64,000 nt of DNA. Origin: Pseudomonadota bacterium (lineage in GTDB: Bacteria > Bdellovibrionota > UBA1018). Every line of letters begins with the position of its first letter. The stretch's first letter is position 1. Of the stretch, positions 47,089-55,352 are shown one piece after another. The translations under genes were made by a program, and so were the position numbers. The stretch covers positions 248,001 through 312,000 of the forward strand of contig JAIXQO010000002.1 in NCBI GenBank assembly GCA_027485695.1, given 5' to 3'. The notes beneath the pieces are model-generated. The model worked only from the letters and a program-made list of their open reading frames with translations. It was not told the origin of the DNA and did no database searches.

Positions 47089-47913
47089 ATGAAACTCCTG
47101 AAACCTACCTCGATTGCGCTGCTCACCGTTCTCTCTCTCCTGGCGAATACTGTCACCATGAATTCAAGCTGGGCAGATGAACCAACCCACCAGTCCGAGT
47201 CGCCGAATGCAGCAAAAAAGAAACTCCTGCGATGCCTGAGACGACTCGCGCGCAAGCAAGATACTCAGTCGGGATTTCAACAGTTCCTCACCGCTTTGGA
47301 AATCCTCGAAAACCAAGGGGGCACCCGGGCCGCGCTAGAAAGTTGCCGTGAGGGGAAAATCTCAAGCACCGTGCGTTCGCTCGAAACCCCCTCGCCGCGT
47401 CTGCATTCATTCATGAAAATGAAAAATCAGAAAAGTCTCGATCGTTGCCGAGGAATTGCCGTCAATGCAGGCGCCGCATTGATGATCGGTGTTTCGGGAC
47501 ATTTCCTGGGCATTCAGTGCACTACCCTGGACTTCCGAACCGCGTTGATCGTTTCGGCCGGAGCGGGTTTCGGCGGCGGCATCGGCATCGGCGCTACGGT
47601 TCAAAACCTGGATCCAAATGATGGGGATACTGAAATGTACGACCTCTTCGGAGGTCAACCGTTACCACCGGTCGTCGTGGGACTCTTTAACCAAACCACC
47701 TCTGGTATAGGGATCATGACTGCGTATGACGTATTCGAGGACCCCTATTCGGAAAATTCCGGCACCCCTCTTGGAGAGGTACTCCAGCATCCACGAGGCG
47801 TCGGGTTTGGAAACTATGCCACCTGGGGAGTCAATGCGGGCGTTCGGCTCCTGAAGTTCACGCGTGCGGACGACATCCGCGCATTCGAGCGGGCTTTCAA
47901 CGTTGAACTGTAG
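47089..47913 (+). CDS. Exported protein of unknown function
   Basis: 274 residues from ATG 47089, since the region before it (an in-frame GTG) would add six residues only. The signal peptide is KPTSIALLTVLSLLANTVTM...WADEP. The mature sequence has a Cys-rich helical half (LLRCLRRLARKQD, SCREGKI, DRCRGIAVNAG) and a glycine-rich stretch (LMIGVSGHFLGIQC, VSAGAGFGGGIGIGATVQ) that may be membrane-associated. No family known. Confidence 0.72.
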   Translation: MKLLKPTSIALLTVLSLLANTVTMNSSWADEPTHQSESPNAAKKKLLRCLRRLARKQDTQSGFQQFLTALEILENQGGTRAALESCREGKISSTVRSLETPSPRLHSFMKMKNQKSLDRCRGIAVNAGAALMIGVSGHFLGIQCTTLDFRTALIVSAGAGFGGGIGIGATVQNLDPNDGDTEMYDLFGGQPLPPVVVGLFNQTTSGIGIMTAYDVFEDPYSENSGTPLGEVLQHPRGVGFGNYATWGVNAGVRLLKFTRADDIRAFERAFNVEL

Positions 47914-48036
47914 ACACTCATCGAGCAGTTCAGCGTCAGCACTCTGACGATTTGGCGCTATACCGACTCCACAACGTGAATTCGCCTTTTCAAAAGAACC
48001 TGCTAAACTGGTTCAAGAGAAGTGAGACGCCACGAC

Positions 48037-49029
48037 ATGGATGCTTGGGTATACGTCTTTTCAAAATTCACGCAGGAAGCTTTGCTATTCGAAATCCTGG
48101 TCCTCTGCATTACCGCCGCGGCTTACGCGGCGTACTTCGTGACGAAGAAACGCAAGTACGGGGTCGTTCAATCCGAGATCCCTTCGAATTTGGTCAAAGT
48201 CTATCTTGCTCAGCTGGTTACCGACGCCGAAGATCTCCGAGTCCAACTCTTCGGACTCCTCGGTAAAAACAATCTCGATGCCGAGCTCGCAAAACGCTTA
48301 GTCGGAGCAACCGCGCACGCCCCAGTTCCTACGGCCGCAGCCACCGCCACTACTACTGCGAGTAGTGCCGCGGCAGACGCGGAACTCCAAGCTCGACTCA
48401 AGGACCTCGAAGCAAAAATGCAAGAGCAGACCAAAGCGCTCGCATCCGTGCTGAACGAGAAAACCCGATTGGAACAAGAACTCGCTCTCGCTCGATCACA
48501 ATCGAGCGCAGGCTCTGAGTCTGCGCCAGTCTCCGGCGACGCCAAAGGACTCTCAGACCGCGTTCAACAACTCGAAGCCCAGCTCGCGGAATATGCGATC
48601 ATCGAAGATGATCTGGCGAACCTGAAACGCCTTCAGCGCGAAAACAAGCAGCTGAGAGATCAAGTCGAAAAATCGGGTGGCAGCACGGCAAACGCTCAGG
48701 CTGCGAATACCTCGACTCCGGCCCCCGCCGACGCCCCGATCACGGCGTCGAGCCCCACGCTACCTGTTGATTCCCCTGAAACTCGTGCAGCCGAAGCAGC
48801 TCCAACACCTTCCGCGACCGAAGCTAACGCTGCTCAAACGCCATCCGCTGACCCGACTGCAAACTTCGAGAATCTCGTAGATCAGGTCGAAAAGAGCCTC
48901 GAGAAAGCGAACACTCATGCCGAAGCCGCACCCATCGCCCAAGAATCAGCCCCTGCCCCTGTCGAAGCCGCGCAGCCAAAATCAGAATCTGAACTGGCCG
49001 CTGAATTCGAAAAGATGCTCAATTCTTAG
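48037..49029 (+). CDS. Single-pass membrane coiled-coil protein
   Basis: 330 residues from ATG 48037; a GTG 15 bases upstream is in frame. One N-terminal membrane helix (LLFEILVLCITAAAYAAYFV, about residues 15-35), a short cytoplasmic region, a coiled coil around residues 110-210 (LQARLKDLEAKMQEQTKAL, LSDRVQQLEAQLAEYAIIEDDL), then a Pro/Ala/Ser/Glu-rich disordered tail ending ELAAEFEKMLNS. The topology is N-terminal anchor with a long cytoplasmic rod and tail, as in scaffold or polar proteins. Followed closely by the HEAT-repeat gene. Function unknown. Confidence 0.8.
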   Translation: MDAWVYVFSKFTQEALLFEILVLCITAAAYAAYFVTKKRKYGVVQSEIPSNLVKVYLAQLVTDAEDLRVQLFGLLGKNNLDAELAKRLVGATAHAPVPTAAATATTTASSAAADAELQARLKDLEAKMQEQTKALASVLNEKTRLEQELALARSQSSAGSESAPVSGDAKGLSDRVQQLEAQLAEYAIIEDDLANLKRLQRENKQLRDQVEKSGGSTANAQAANTSTPAPADAPITASSPTLPVDSPETRAAEAAPTPSATEANAAQTPSADPTANFENLVDQVEKSLEKANTHAEAAPIAQESAPAPVEAAQPKSESELAAEFEKMLNS

Positions 49030-49036
49030 TTGCGCG

Positions 49037-49939
49037 GTGGTTTTCTCCGCGCTTCTTTCGAGTATCCCATCGGTGGCCGCCATTCCCGCAAGCAAGCCAT
49101 TGACGGAAATCGAAAGCGATCTCGCGCGTTTCTCGGCAAAAAAAGAAATTCGCTTCGATCGACTGGCAGAACACTGGGAGAATAAGTACGGCATGGCCGC
49201 CGTACCTCATCTCGTTTCGATCGCGAAAAATACGAAGAAAAAAGACTCCGAACGCTTCATCGCCCTGCTAGCCACCGCGCGCCTTCAACCGACGAATGCG
49301 TCTTCGATCGTGCGCCCTTTTTTCAAAGACTCGAGCTGGATGATGAGAAGCGCCGCTCTCCAAGCGTCCGTTCGTTTGGAAGATCGCTCAGCCGCACCCG
49401 AGATCATTCGCCTACTCAAAGACCCAGCGCTCGTCATCCGCTCCGAAGCCGCTCACACGATCGGCACGATGAAACTCGCTCAGGCCGAAAACGACCTCGT
49501 GCAGGCGCTCTTTGATCCGAAAAACTACCGCCCAGCTGGATACCAAAAAGGACGCGCAGATTGGGTTCCGGAGCGGGCGCTTGAGGCCCTGAGACGCATT
49601 CAGGCTAAATCCGCAGCTCCACGACTCTTGACGCTCATGAATGGCGCGCACGACCCGAAACTCCGCGCGCAAGCGCTTTATACGATCGAACAACTCGAGG
49701 GCAAGAAACTCGTCGCGAGCCAATCATTCAAGGATCGAGCAGCGTCTTGGAATAAACATTACTCGTCGAAACTTTTTAATTCTCAGGCAGCTGCTAAACG
49801 CGCTTCTTCGTCAACCCTGAGCGCTCAGGGCTCTTCAACATTTGGAGTGAAACCGTCTTCGCCTTCCAAAGGCGGCGGTAGATCATCCGCGACTGGTGGA
49901 GCATCGCCTACCGGGCCCTCCTCCAGCGGCGGTCCTTGA
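49037..49939 (+). CDS. HEAT-repeat protein with probable export signal
   Basis: The frame runs from 48917, overlapping the coiled-coil gene by 113 bp. The start is uncertain: GTG 49037 gives a short signal-like N-terminus VFSALLSSIPSVAA, whereas ATG 48917 gives a 35 residue polar leader before it. Mature residues include repeated helices of HEAT type: MAAVPHLVSIAKNTKKKDSERFIALLATA, APEIIRLLKDPALVIRSEAAHTIGTM and APRLLTLMNGAHDPKLRAQALYTIE. The C-terminal 40 residues are Ser/Gly/Pro-rich. HEAT repeats usually bind other proteins. The end overlaps the convergent lipoprotein gene by 115 bp. Confidence 0.78.
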   Translation: MVFSALLSSIPSVAAIPASKPLTEIESDLARFSAKKEIRFDRLAEHWENKYGMAAVPHLVSIAKNTKKKDSERFIALLATARLQPTNASSIVRPFFKDSSWMMRSAALQASVRLEDRSAAPEIIRLLKDPALVIRSEAAHTIGTMKLAQAENDLVQALFDPKNYRPAGYQKGRADWVPERALEALRRIQAKSAAPRLLTLMNGAHDPKLRAQALYTIEQLEGKKLVASQSFKDRAASWNKHYSSKLFNSQAAAKRASSSTLSAQGSSTFGVKPSSPSKGGGRSSATGGASPTGPSSSGGP

Positions 49940-50511
49940 TCCAGAGAGCCGGCGGTATTACCGCCGTCCTGTAAAAATTCCGATTGATTGAGTTCTTGTT
50001 GCGTCCGCTCTTCTTCAAGGCGCGCCAGTTCAGTTTTCACTTTGACGATCCGGCCAATGCGATAAATGAGCGTTTTTTCTTCGATCAGGTCGGACTCTTG
50101 ATGCCGGAGTTCGTCCAGTGCATCTCTCTGAACCAGTTGCTCGCGTTGCACAGAGACCTTGATCGCGGGTGTTCCACCGAGCATGCCTCGCAAGAGCGAA
50201 ACCCGAAATCGAAACTGAGCTTTGACGTACGGGAGCGTTCCGCCTTCGGCGTCTGAGAAGTTTCGCTCTGCCGTATTGTCCGTCCACTTGGTTTGCACGA
50301 TCCCCGCCTCACGGTTACTCACGTCCAAGCGAGTACTCTTGAGGGAATCCAAAACCGCCTGCCAAACGATGTTCATATCCGCGGTAAAAACGCGGCTTTT
50401 GGACTGTTCACGATTCGCGCCGATGCTTTGTTTATAAGCGGTCGCGCAAGACGACGTCAGCGCCCCTACGAGAATGACAAGCGATAACGAACCTGTTCGA
50501 GAAAGTGCCAT
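49825..50511 (-). CDS. BamC-like lipoprotein
   Basis: 228 residues, signal peptide SLSLVILVGALTSSC with lipobox TSSC. The mature domain SKSRVFTADMNIVWQAVLDSLKSTRLDVSNREAGIVQTKWTD is typical of the helix-grip/BamC-type fold, where a domain of about 80 residues handles outer-membrane assembly or secretion lipoproteins. A helical region and a Pro/Gly/Glu tail (PPLEEGPVGDAPPVADDLP) follow. The resemblance to BamC is by fold pattern, not a close match. The tail's coding sequence overlaps the convergent HEAT-repeat gene. Confidence 0.75.
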   Translation of the reverse strand: MALSRTGSLSLVILVGALTSSCATAYKQSIGANREQSKSRVFTADMNIVWQAVLDSLKSTRLDVSNREAGIVQTKWTDNTAERNFSDAEGGTLPYVKAQFRFRVSLLRGMLGGTPAIKVSVQREQLVQRDALDELRHQESDLIEEKTLIYRIGRIVKVKTELARLEEERTQQELNQSEFLQDGGNTAGSLDQGPPLEEGPVGDAPPVADDLPPPLEGEDGFTPNVEEP

Positions 50512-50547
50512 CTCCCCTAGTGTCCCGTATCATCACACGAGACGCAA

Positions 50548-50578
50548 CTGACGGCGAATCGGAACCATTCGCCGTCAG
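50548..50578. repeat. 12 bp hairpin in the intergenic region
   Basis: CTGACGGCGAAT and ATTCGCCGTCAG are perfect complements around a 7 nt loop. No T-run follows on either strand, so it is probably an RNA-stability or transcription-pause structure between the two minus-strand genes. Confidence 0.55.
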
Positions 50579-50624
50579 CACAATGACAGAGTCGCGACTG
50601 ATCTCAGCCTCAATCCTGAGCAGT

Positions 50625-51980
50625 TTATTGAACCGTCCCTAGACTGAACGTGAATCGCTTGAGCATTTGCGGGAGCGTCTCGGCCGAAACTCGAGAAGCA
50701 TCGTGCGCGGAATCGAACTCGAGCTGAGAGAGCGTCCATCGAACCGACTGCAGACCGCGCGCAAGATCAGCAATCGGAACGAGCGCGCCATTCGCAGATG
50801 GAAAAACCACGACTTGAACACTGCGATTCCCCGTTGGCTGCGATGCCTCGTGCACCGTCACGACTGTATAGGCGTGGTCAGCCGGCGCTACTCCATAGGA
50901 CGCAGGCAGCGGACCCGGCGCGAGGTCTGGAGATGCGAGGAATTGAACCGGCTGCGGGGTACCGGTCGAACCGATCGCGGCCGTAATCCGATTGCCGGTG
51001 GCCGAAATCGCGGCCGCCACCGGAATCAACGTCGCACCGCTGGGAGGCGCGACCGGAGCCTGGAGTCGAATGGTCGTCGCCGCGTCGTTCGAAATCGGAA
51101 CCGCCTTAATGTCGGCGGCCACCATCGACTGGCGATTCGATTCGAGGTCAATCAGGTTCATGCCGTAATAGTGACCTTCGAACGGATTTCCCGTCACCAC
51201 AAGGTTACGGTTCTGCGGTACATCGAGGGTTGCAGCTGGATTTACTCGGTTACGAGTGTTCGGGATAAACGGTGCGCTCCACCCCACCTTGCGAGGCCTG
51301 ATGAGATTGACGTAATCGTGAGCGCCTGGATCAGACGGCAGGCCCGCGAGATCCATGAGTCCTCCGGACGCGTGCACAACCGAGAGGCGAGAGGGACGAA
51401 CCGCGCTCATAGGCATGCGAAACGTCGGCTTGTTAATCGACACGAGCAAATTGACCCGTTGAGAAGGGAACGCGATGTTCGAAGGCAACTGCCGAGCACC
51501 GAAGATATTCACCGTGTCTTTGAGCGGGCTGATCAGCGACTGAACGTTCAGAGCAACGAGGTCACTCACGCCCAGGGCACGAATCACGAGCCCCATTTCA
51601 ACGTCGCCACGTCTGAACGGGAGATACCCACTGGGCTCACCCTCGACGACCTCCGAGCTCCCAAGAACCCCAGTGGGTTTGACGTAAACAGTCAGGCGTC
51701 CGGGAGGGACCTGACCGACGACGACTTCGCCGTATCCATCCTTCCGGACACGTACCCAGCGTTGTTCGACGCCACTCATTTGGATGTCTGCATCGAGAAT
51801 CGGCAATCCGGTCAGCTCATCCACCACATCGACACTGAGCCCGGGCCGTGTCGGATCCGCGACAAAAGAAAACCCGAGCGTCTCAAACGGACCTGATCCA
51901 GCAACAGCGCCTCCCGCGCCGTAAACCAAGCTGACTAAACCAATAAATAAACCCGCGATCCACCTTGATCTTGAAGTCAT
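50625..51980 (-). CDS. Exported protein with a carboxypeptidase-regulatory-like N-domain
   Basis: 451 residues with signal peptide SRWIAGLFIGLVSLVYGAGGAVAG. Residues about 45-120 (GLSVDVVDELTGLPILDADIQM...RKDGYGEVVVGQVPPGRLTVYVKP) look like a carboxypeptidase-regulatory or other beta-sandwich domain. The rest is long and beta-rich with Pro/Ala/Thr segments. The protein has no catalytic motif visible to me. It is divergent from kdsD by about 51 bp. Likely periplasmic or surface structural protein. Confidence 0.78.
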   Translation of the reverse strand: MTSRSRWIAGLFIGLVSLVYGAGGAVAGSGPFETLGFSFVADPTRPGLSVDVVDELTGLPILDADIQMSGVEQRWVRVRKDGYGEVVVGQVPPGRLTVYVKPTGVLGSSEVVEGEPSGYLPFRRGDVEMGLVIRALGVSDLVALNVQSLISPLKDTVNIFGARQLPSNIAFPSQRVNLLVSINKPTFRMPMSAVRPSRLSVVHASGGLMDLAGLPSDPGAHDYVNLIRPRKVGWSAPFIPNTRNRVNPAATLDVPQNRNLVVTGNPFEGHYYGMNLIDLESNRQSMVAADIKAVPISNDAATTIRLQAPVAPPSGATLIPVAAAISATGNRITAAIGSTGTPQPVQFLASPDLAPGPLPASYGVAPADHAYTVVTVHEASQPTGNRSVQVVVFPSANGALVPIADLARGLQSVRWTLSQLEFDSAHDASRVSAETLPQMLKRFTFSLGTVQ

Positions 51981-52031
51981 ATTCTAAAACGCTAAAGAAA
52001 GACGTTGTTCTTTGTCAAATTTCTAACGAAA

Positions 52032-53048
52032 ATGGAACAATCCATGACGCCAGTATCCCCGTCCTTACCCGCCGCAAAATCATCGATCGAAAAAACCCTC
52101 GAGCTCGAAGCGACTGCACTCCAGCAGTGCCTCCAACGCTTCCAAGCGGACTCAAAACCTTGGGAAACCGCTTTAAGTTTGATGAACGAAACCCTCGATC
52201 GCGCTGGAAAAATCGTCGTCACAGGCGTGGGAAAATCAGGCAAAATCGCGCAAAAAATTGCGGCTACTTTTTCGAGCACTGGCAGCCACGCCACGTTCCT
52301 GCATCCCACCGAAGCCCTGCACGGCGATCTCGGATTCGTGCGCCCGGGTGACTGCGTCTTGGCGATTTCTTACACTGGAAATACAGAAGAGCTCATTCGT
52401 CTCCTGCCATGGTTGGAACAACGCAAAATTCCTTACATTGCATTGACCGGAAACATGGAATCACTCCTGGCAAAACAAGCGATCGTGACTTTGGACGGCT
52501 CCGTCGAACGCGAAGCCTGCCCTCATCACCTGGCCCCGACCACCAGCACCACGCTTGCGCTGGCGATTGGAGATGCCCTCGCGGTCGGCCTGATGACACT
52601 TCGAAATTTCGACGCTAACTCGTTCGCACTGAACCACCCGGGTGGCAGCCTAGGACGCAAACTCACCTGGAGAGTCGAGGCGGTCATGAAAAAAGGCGAC
52701 GACCTCGCGATCGTCTCTCCCGATACGACCATGGAACAAGTCATCGTCGTATCCTCCCAGAAAAAACTCGGTGCTGCCGCTGTGGCAGAGCCTTCCGGAA
52801 AACTCCTCGGCATTATCACCGATGGTGACATCCGCCGTGCGCTCGCTCATCGCGAAAAAATCTTCACCATGAAAGCGAGTGAGGTCATGACGGCCAACCC
52901 AGTCACCATTCTCGGCGAATCACTCGCGCAAACCGCCCTCCAGGTGATGGAGAACCGCCCGAGCCAAATCAGCGTACTTCCGGTGGTCGATGCGAACGGA
53001 AAAATCCAGGGGCTCGTCCGACTTCACGATTTGCTCCACTCATTTTAA
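52032..53048 (+). CDS. kdsD: D-arabinose-5-phosphate isomerase
   Basis: About 338 residues from ATG 52032; ATG 52044 is another option. The N-terminal SIS domain (KIVVTGVGKSGKIAQKIAATF, HPTEALHGDLGFV, ISYTGNTEELI) is followed by two CBS domains (VEAVMKKGDDLAIVS, ITDGDIRRAL, SEVMTANPVTI). It converts ribulose-5-phosphate to arabinose-5-phosphate for Kdo and so for lipopolysaccharide. This is strong evidence for a Gram-negative host. It is followed 18 bp later by a small zinc-ribbon membrane protein. Confidence 0.96.
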   Translation: MEQSMTPVSPSLPAAKSSIEKTLELEATALQQCLQRFQADSKPWETALSLMNETLDRAGKIVVTGVGKSGKIAQKIAATFSSTGSHATFLHPTEALHGDLGFVRPGDCVLAISYTGNTEELIRLLPWLEQRKIPYIALTGNMESLLAKQAIVTLDGSVEREACPHHLAPTTSTTLALAIGDALAVGLMTLRNFDANSFALNHPGGSLGRKLTWRVEAVMKKGDDLAIVSPDTTMEQVIVVSSQKKLGAAAVAEPSGKLLGIITDGDIRRALAHREKIFTMKASEVMTANPVTILGESLAQTALQVMENRPSQISVLPVVDANGKIQGLVRLHDLLHSF

Positions 53049-53066
53049 GGCTGAGGCTCAAAAACG

Positions 53067-53363
53067 ATGGAAGCCAACGACACATCGATCGAAACCGACC
53101 TCCACGACCCAGATGCCTGCCCCAAATGCGCGGGTCCACTCCGGGAGCGCCCCTTGCGGCGTTTTCCTGTCGTCACCCAGGCCATTTTCGGTCTGAGTTT
53201 TATAATTTTTTTAATGTCGTACGAGAAGTGGAAGGCAACGCCGATCGTTCTCTACCTGTGGACCGCAGTCCAGGTCGGTTTAGGCGTCGCTCTTGTACGA
53301 CTTCGACGCCTCGCCCATAAACGCATTTTAATTTGCATCCGCTGTGGTGAGCCTCTACGATAA
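53067..53363 (+). CDS. Membrane protein with split zinc-ribbon ends
   Basis: 98 residues. CPKC near residue 18 (DACPKCAGPLRERPL) and CIRC near the C-terminus (ILICIRCGEPL) flank two hydrophobic helices (FPVVTQAIFGLSFIIFLM and TPIVLYLWTAVQVGLGVALV). The two Cys pairs could jointly coordinate zinc if both ends are cytoplasmic, as the topology predicts. GAGG precedes ATG. It sits directly after kdsD; function unknown. Confidence 0.78.
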   Translation: MEANDTSIETDLHDPDACPKCAGPLRERPLRRFPVVTQAIFGLSFIIFLMSYEKWKATPIVLYLWTAVQVGLGVALVRLRRLAHKRILICIRCGEPLR

Positions 53364-53419
53364 ATTACAGTAATCTTTCAGTAATGTCCGTTAACCACTT
53401 CCCACGGAGGGAATTCCCT

Positions 53420-54499
53420 GTGCTCAACCGTTCTCAATTGAAACCGCTCGCCGGTGGCATCACGGTCGCGATCCTCGCGACTGTTTTCATCGCGGGTTGC
53501 ACCGATTCTCAAGGCAACACCAAACCGAACTTCGTCACCAAAGACGCGCCAAAAGCGGGCGTCGTCGCCAAGATCGGCGATGCTGAGATCACCGAAGAAG
53601 AACTGATCGGCGACGCAAAAGGCGAATTCTTCGAACTCAAGAAGCGCGAATACGATCTGAAAATGGATCGCCTGAATCGCCTCATGGAAGAAAAAATCAT
53701 CGGCGCTGACGCGGCAAAAGCCGGCATGAAACTCGAAGAATTCATCGAGAAAAAAGTCATCGGCAAAATCACGATCTCCGACGCTGAATACAAGAAATTC
53801 GTCAAAGAAAAGAAAATCCCAGACGATCAACTCAAGCAACATCCTGAGTACAAGGAGCGCATCACGCAGTTCCTCGAAAACCAGAAGAAACAAGAAGCTG
53901 TGCAGAAGTACTTGTCCAAAGCGACGAAGTCTAAGCCGGTTGAAGTTTACTTCAAGAAGCCTGAGATGGAACGCGTTCAAATTGCGGTCGGCGACGCTCC
54001 GATCAACGGCAAAAAAGACGCAAAAGTCCAGATCGTCGCTTTCTCTGACTTCCAGTGCCCCTATTGCTCCCGCGGCGCTGAGTCGATGGATGCTGTGAAG
54101 AAGAAATACGGCAATAAAGTCGCGATCTCCTTCAAACACTACCCACTGCCTTTCCACCAACAAGCACTTCCGGCTTCGGAAATGTCCATGTGCGTGCGTA
54201 AAGTCGGCGGCGACGACAAGTTCTGGAAGTTCCACGACATCGCATTCAAGAAACAAGACAAGCTTGATGTCGAGAGCTTGGCTGGCTACGTAAAAGAAGC
54301 CGGCGTTGATCAAGCCAAAGTCAAAGAATGCTTCGACAAAGGCGAGTTCAAAGACTTCGTCAAAGCCGACATGGATTACGGCAATAAACTCGGCGTTCGT
54401 TCGACCCCTACGTTCTTCGTGAACGGCCAGCTCGTCGCTGGTGCACTTCCGGTTGAACAGTTCTCCGAAATGATCGACGAAGAACTCAATAAGAAGTAG
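53420..54499 (+). CDS. DsbA-family lipoprotein with SurA-like N-terminal region
   Basis: 359 residues from GTG 53420, chosen because GGAGGG lies eight bases before it and because the start leads directly to a lipobox (VAILATVFIAGC). After the lipid Cys come about 125 residues that resemble the SurA/PpiC N-domain (VVAKIGDAEITEEELIGDA, LNRLMEEKIIGADAAKAGM). The C-terminal thioredoxin domain of DsbA type has active site CPYC in FSDFQCPYCSRGAESM, a cis-Pro region VRSTPTFFVNGQLV, and a helical insert with MCVRKVGGDDKFWKFH. Likely catalyses disulfide bond formation or isomerisation at the membrane. Confidence 0.93.
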   Translation: MLNRSQLKPLAGGITVAILATVFIAGCTDSQGNTKPNFVTKDAPKAGVVAKIGDAEITEEELIGDAKGEFFELKKREYDLKMDRLNRLMEEKIIGADAAKAGMKLEEFIEKKVIGKITISDAEYKKFVKEKKIPDDQLKQHPEYKERITQFLENQKKQEAVQKYLSKATKSKPVEVYFKKPEMERVQIAVGDAPINGKKDAKVQIVAFSDFQCPYCSRGAESMDAVKKKYGNKVAISFKHYPLPFHQQALPASEMSMCVRKVGGDDKFWKFHDIAFKKQDKLDVESLAGYVKEAGVDQAKVKECFDKGEFKDFVKADMDYGNKLGVRSTPTFFVNGQLVAGALPVEQFSEMIDEELNKK

Positions 54500-54522
54500 T
54501 TCTCAGCCACAAGCGAGAACCC

Positions 54523-54556
54523 GAAGGGGAGCCGGAATCCGGCTCCCCTTTTTTTA
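54523..54556 (+). terminator. Intrinsic terminator of the DsbA-lipoprotein gene
   Basis: GGGGAGCCGG and CCGGCTCCCC form a strong stem with a very small loop, followed by TTTTTTTATTTT. Directly after it lies the structured repeat described separately. Confidence 0.93.
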
Positions 54557-54634
54557 TTTTGGGTCTTCCTGACCCAAAACCCTTCGGGCGCGTTCGCTCC
54601 GCTTCCGCGTGAAAATTTGCTCTCCTGCAAATTT
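54553..54634 (+). repeat. Structured element copy 2 (TTCCT/TCTCCT loops on +)
   Basis: From left to right: TTATTT; hairpin TTTTGGGTC-TTCCT-GACCCAAAA (54556-54578); CCCTTCGGGCGC (54579-54590); about 14 nt; CGCGTGAAAAT (54605-54615); hairpin AAAATTTGC-TCTCCT-GCAAATTTT (54611-54634). The same ordered blocks occur on the minus strand at 63197-63271. No protein is encoded. Confidence 0.75.
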
Positions 54635-54794
54635 TTTATTCTGCTCGCCCCATCGTAATCGTTGCCAAACTGTACGCCTAAACTTTTGATAGGTCCCCGG
54701 GACCACACCCGTAGAACTCCAAGGTTTTTTAGCTCCCCTCCTTGGCCCCATTCTCGCAATCTCTCATTGAAACAAACCTCAAGGGAGTATTCGC

Positions 54795-55352
54795 ATGTTT
54801 CAGAAAAGCCATTTCACGTTGGGTCTCAGTTTCGTCGCAAGCACTCTGCTCGCAACCACCCTGTTTGCCAGCAACATCAGCCCCAACCAAGAACTCTATG
54901 AAGTGGGCTTGAAAAACGTAGAAACAGGCCACTTCGGACCCCTTGCCAACGTCCGATCCGTCGGAGGTTTAAAATGTATCCTGACCCATGCGGATAAAAG
55001 TTACACCTGCAAGCTCGACAAAGAGAACGCGGACCATGCGGCTATCTTCGAGGCACTTAATGCCCAAGAAGTGTCGACTGAGCAAGAATCTAAAATTCTC
55101 GGCGGGCCCAAAACTTCCAACAAGTCCGTGGGTGGGTTCACCTGTAAAAAAAGTGTCTATGCAGACTATCGTAGGAAACCCGAGTACGCCTGTTTCTTCA
55201 CGCGCCGAGGGTTGAATCTAGACGAGCGACTCAAAGACTCGGTAAACGACAGCCATCAAAAACCGAACTCACTGCCGTCGTCTAGCACAGACGGCCCGAA
55301 CCCTTTACCGTCCCCAAGATTTGATAACAACGGTGCTGGAAAACTCGATTAA
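54795..55352 (+). CDS. Small exported protein
   Basis: 185 residues with a signal peptide (TLGLSFVASTLLATTLFAS). The mature part has a pair of similar cysteine segments, GLKCILTHADKSYTCKLDKE and GFTCKKSVYADYRRK...ACFFTRR, each opening with VGG-(L/F)-(K/T)C, which suggests a duplicated module of about 50 residues. The C-terminal 35 residues are Ser/Pro/Asn-rich. AGGGAG lies seven bases before ATG. No family is recognised. Confidence 0.75.
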   Translation: MFQKSHFTLGLSFVASTLLATTLFASNISPNQELYEVGLKNVETGHFGPLANVRSVGGLKCILTHADKSYTCKLDKENADHAAIFEALNAQEVSTEQESKILGGPKTSNKSVGGFTCKKSVYADYRRKPEYACFFTRRGLNLDERLKDSVNDSHQKPNSLPSSSTDGPNPLPSPRFDNNGAGKLD

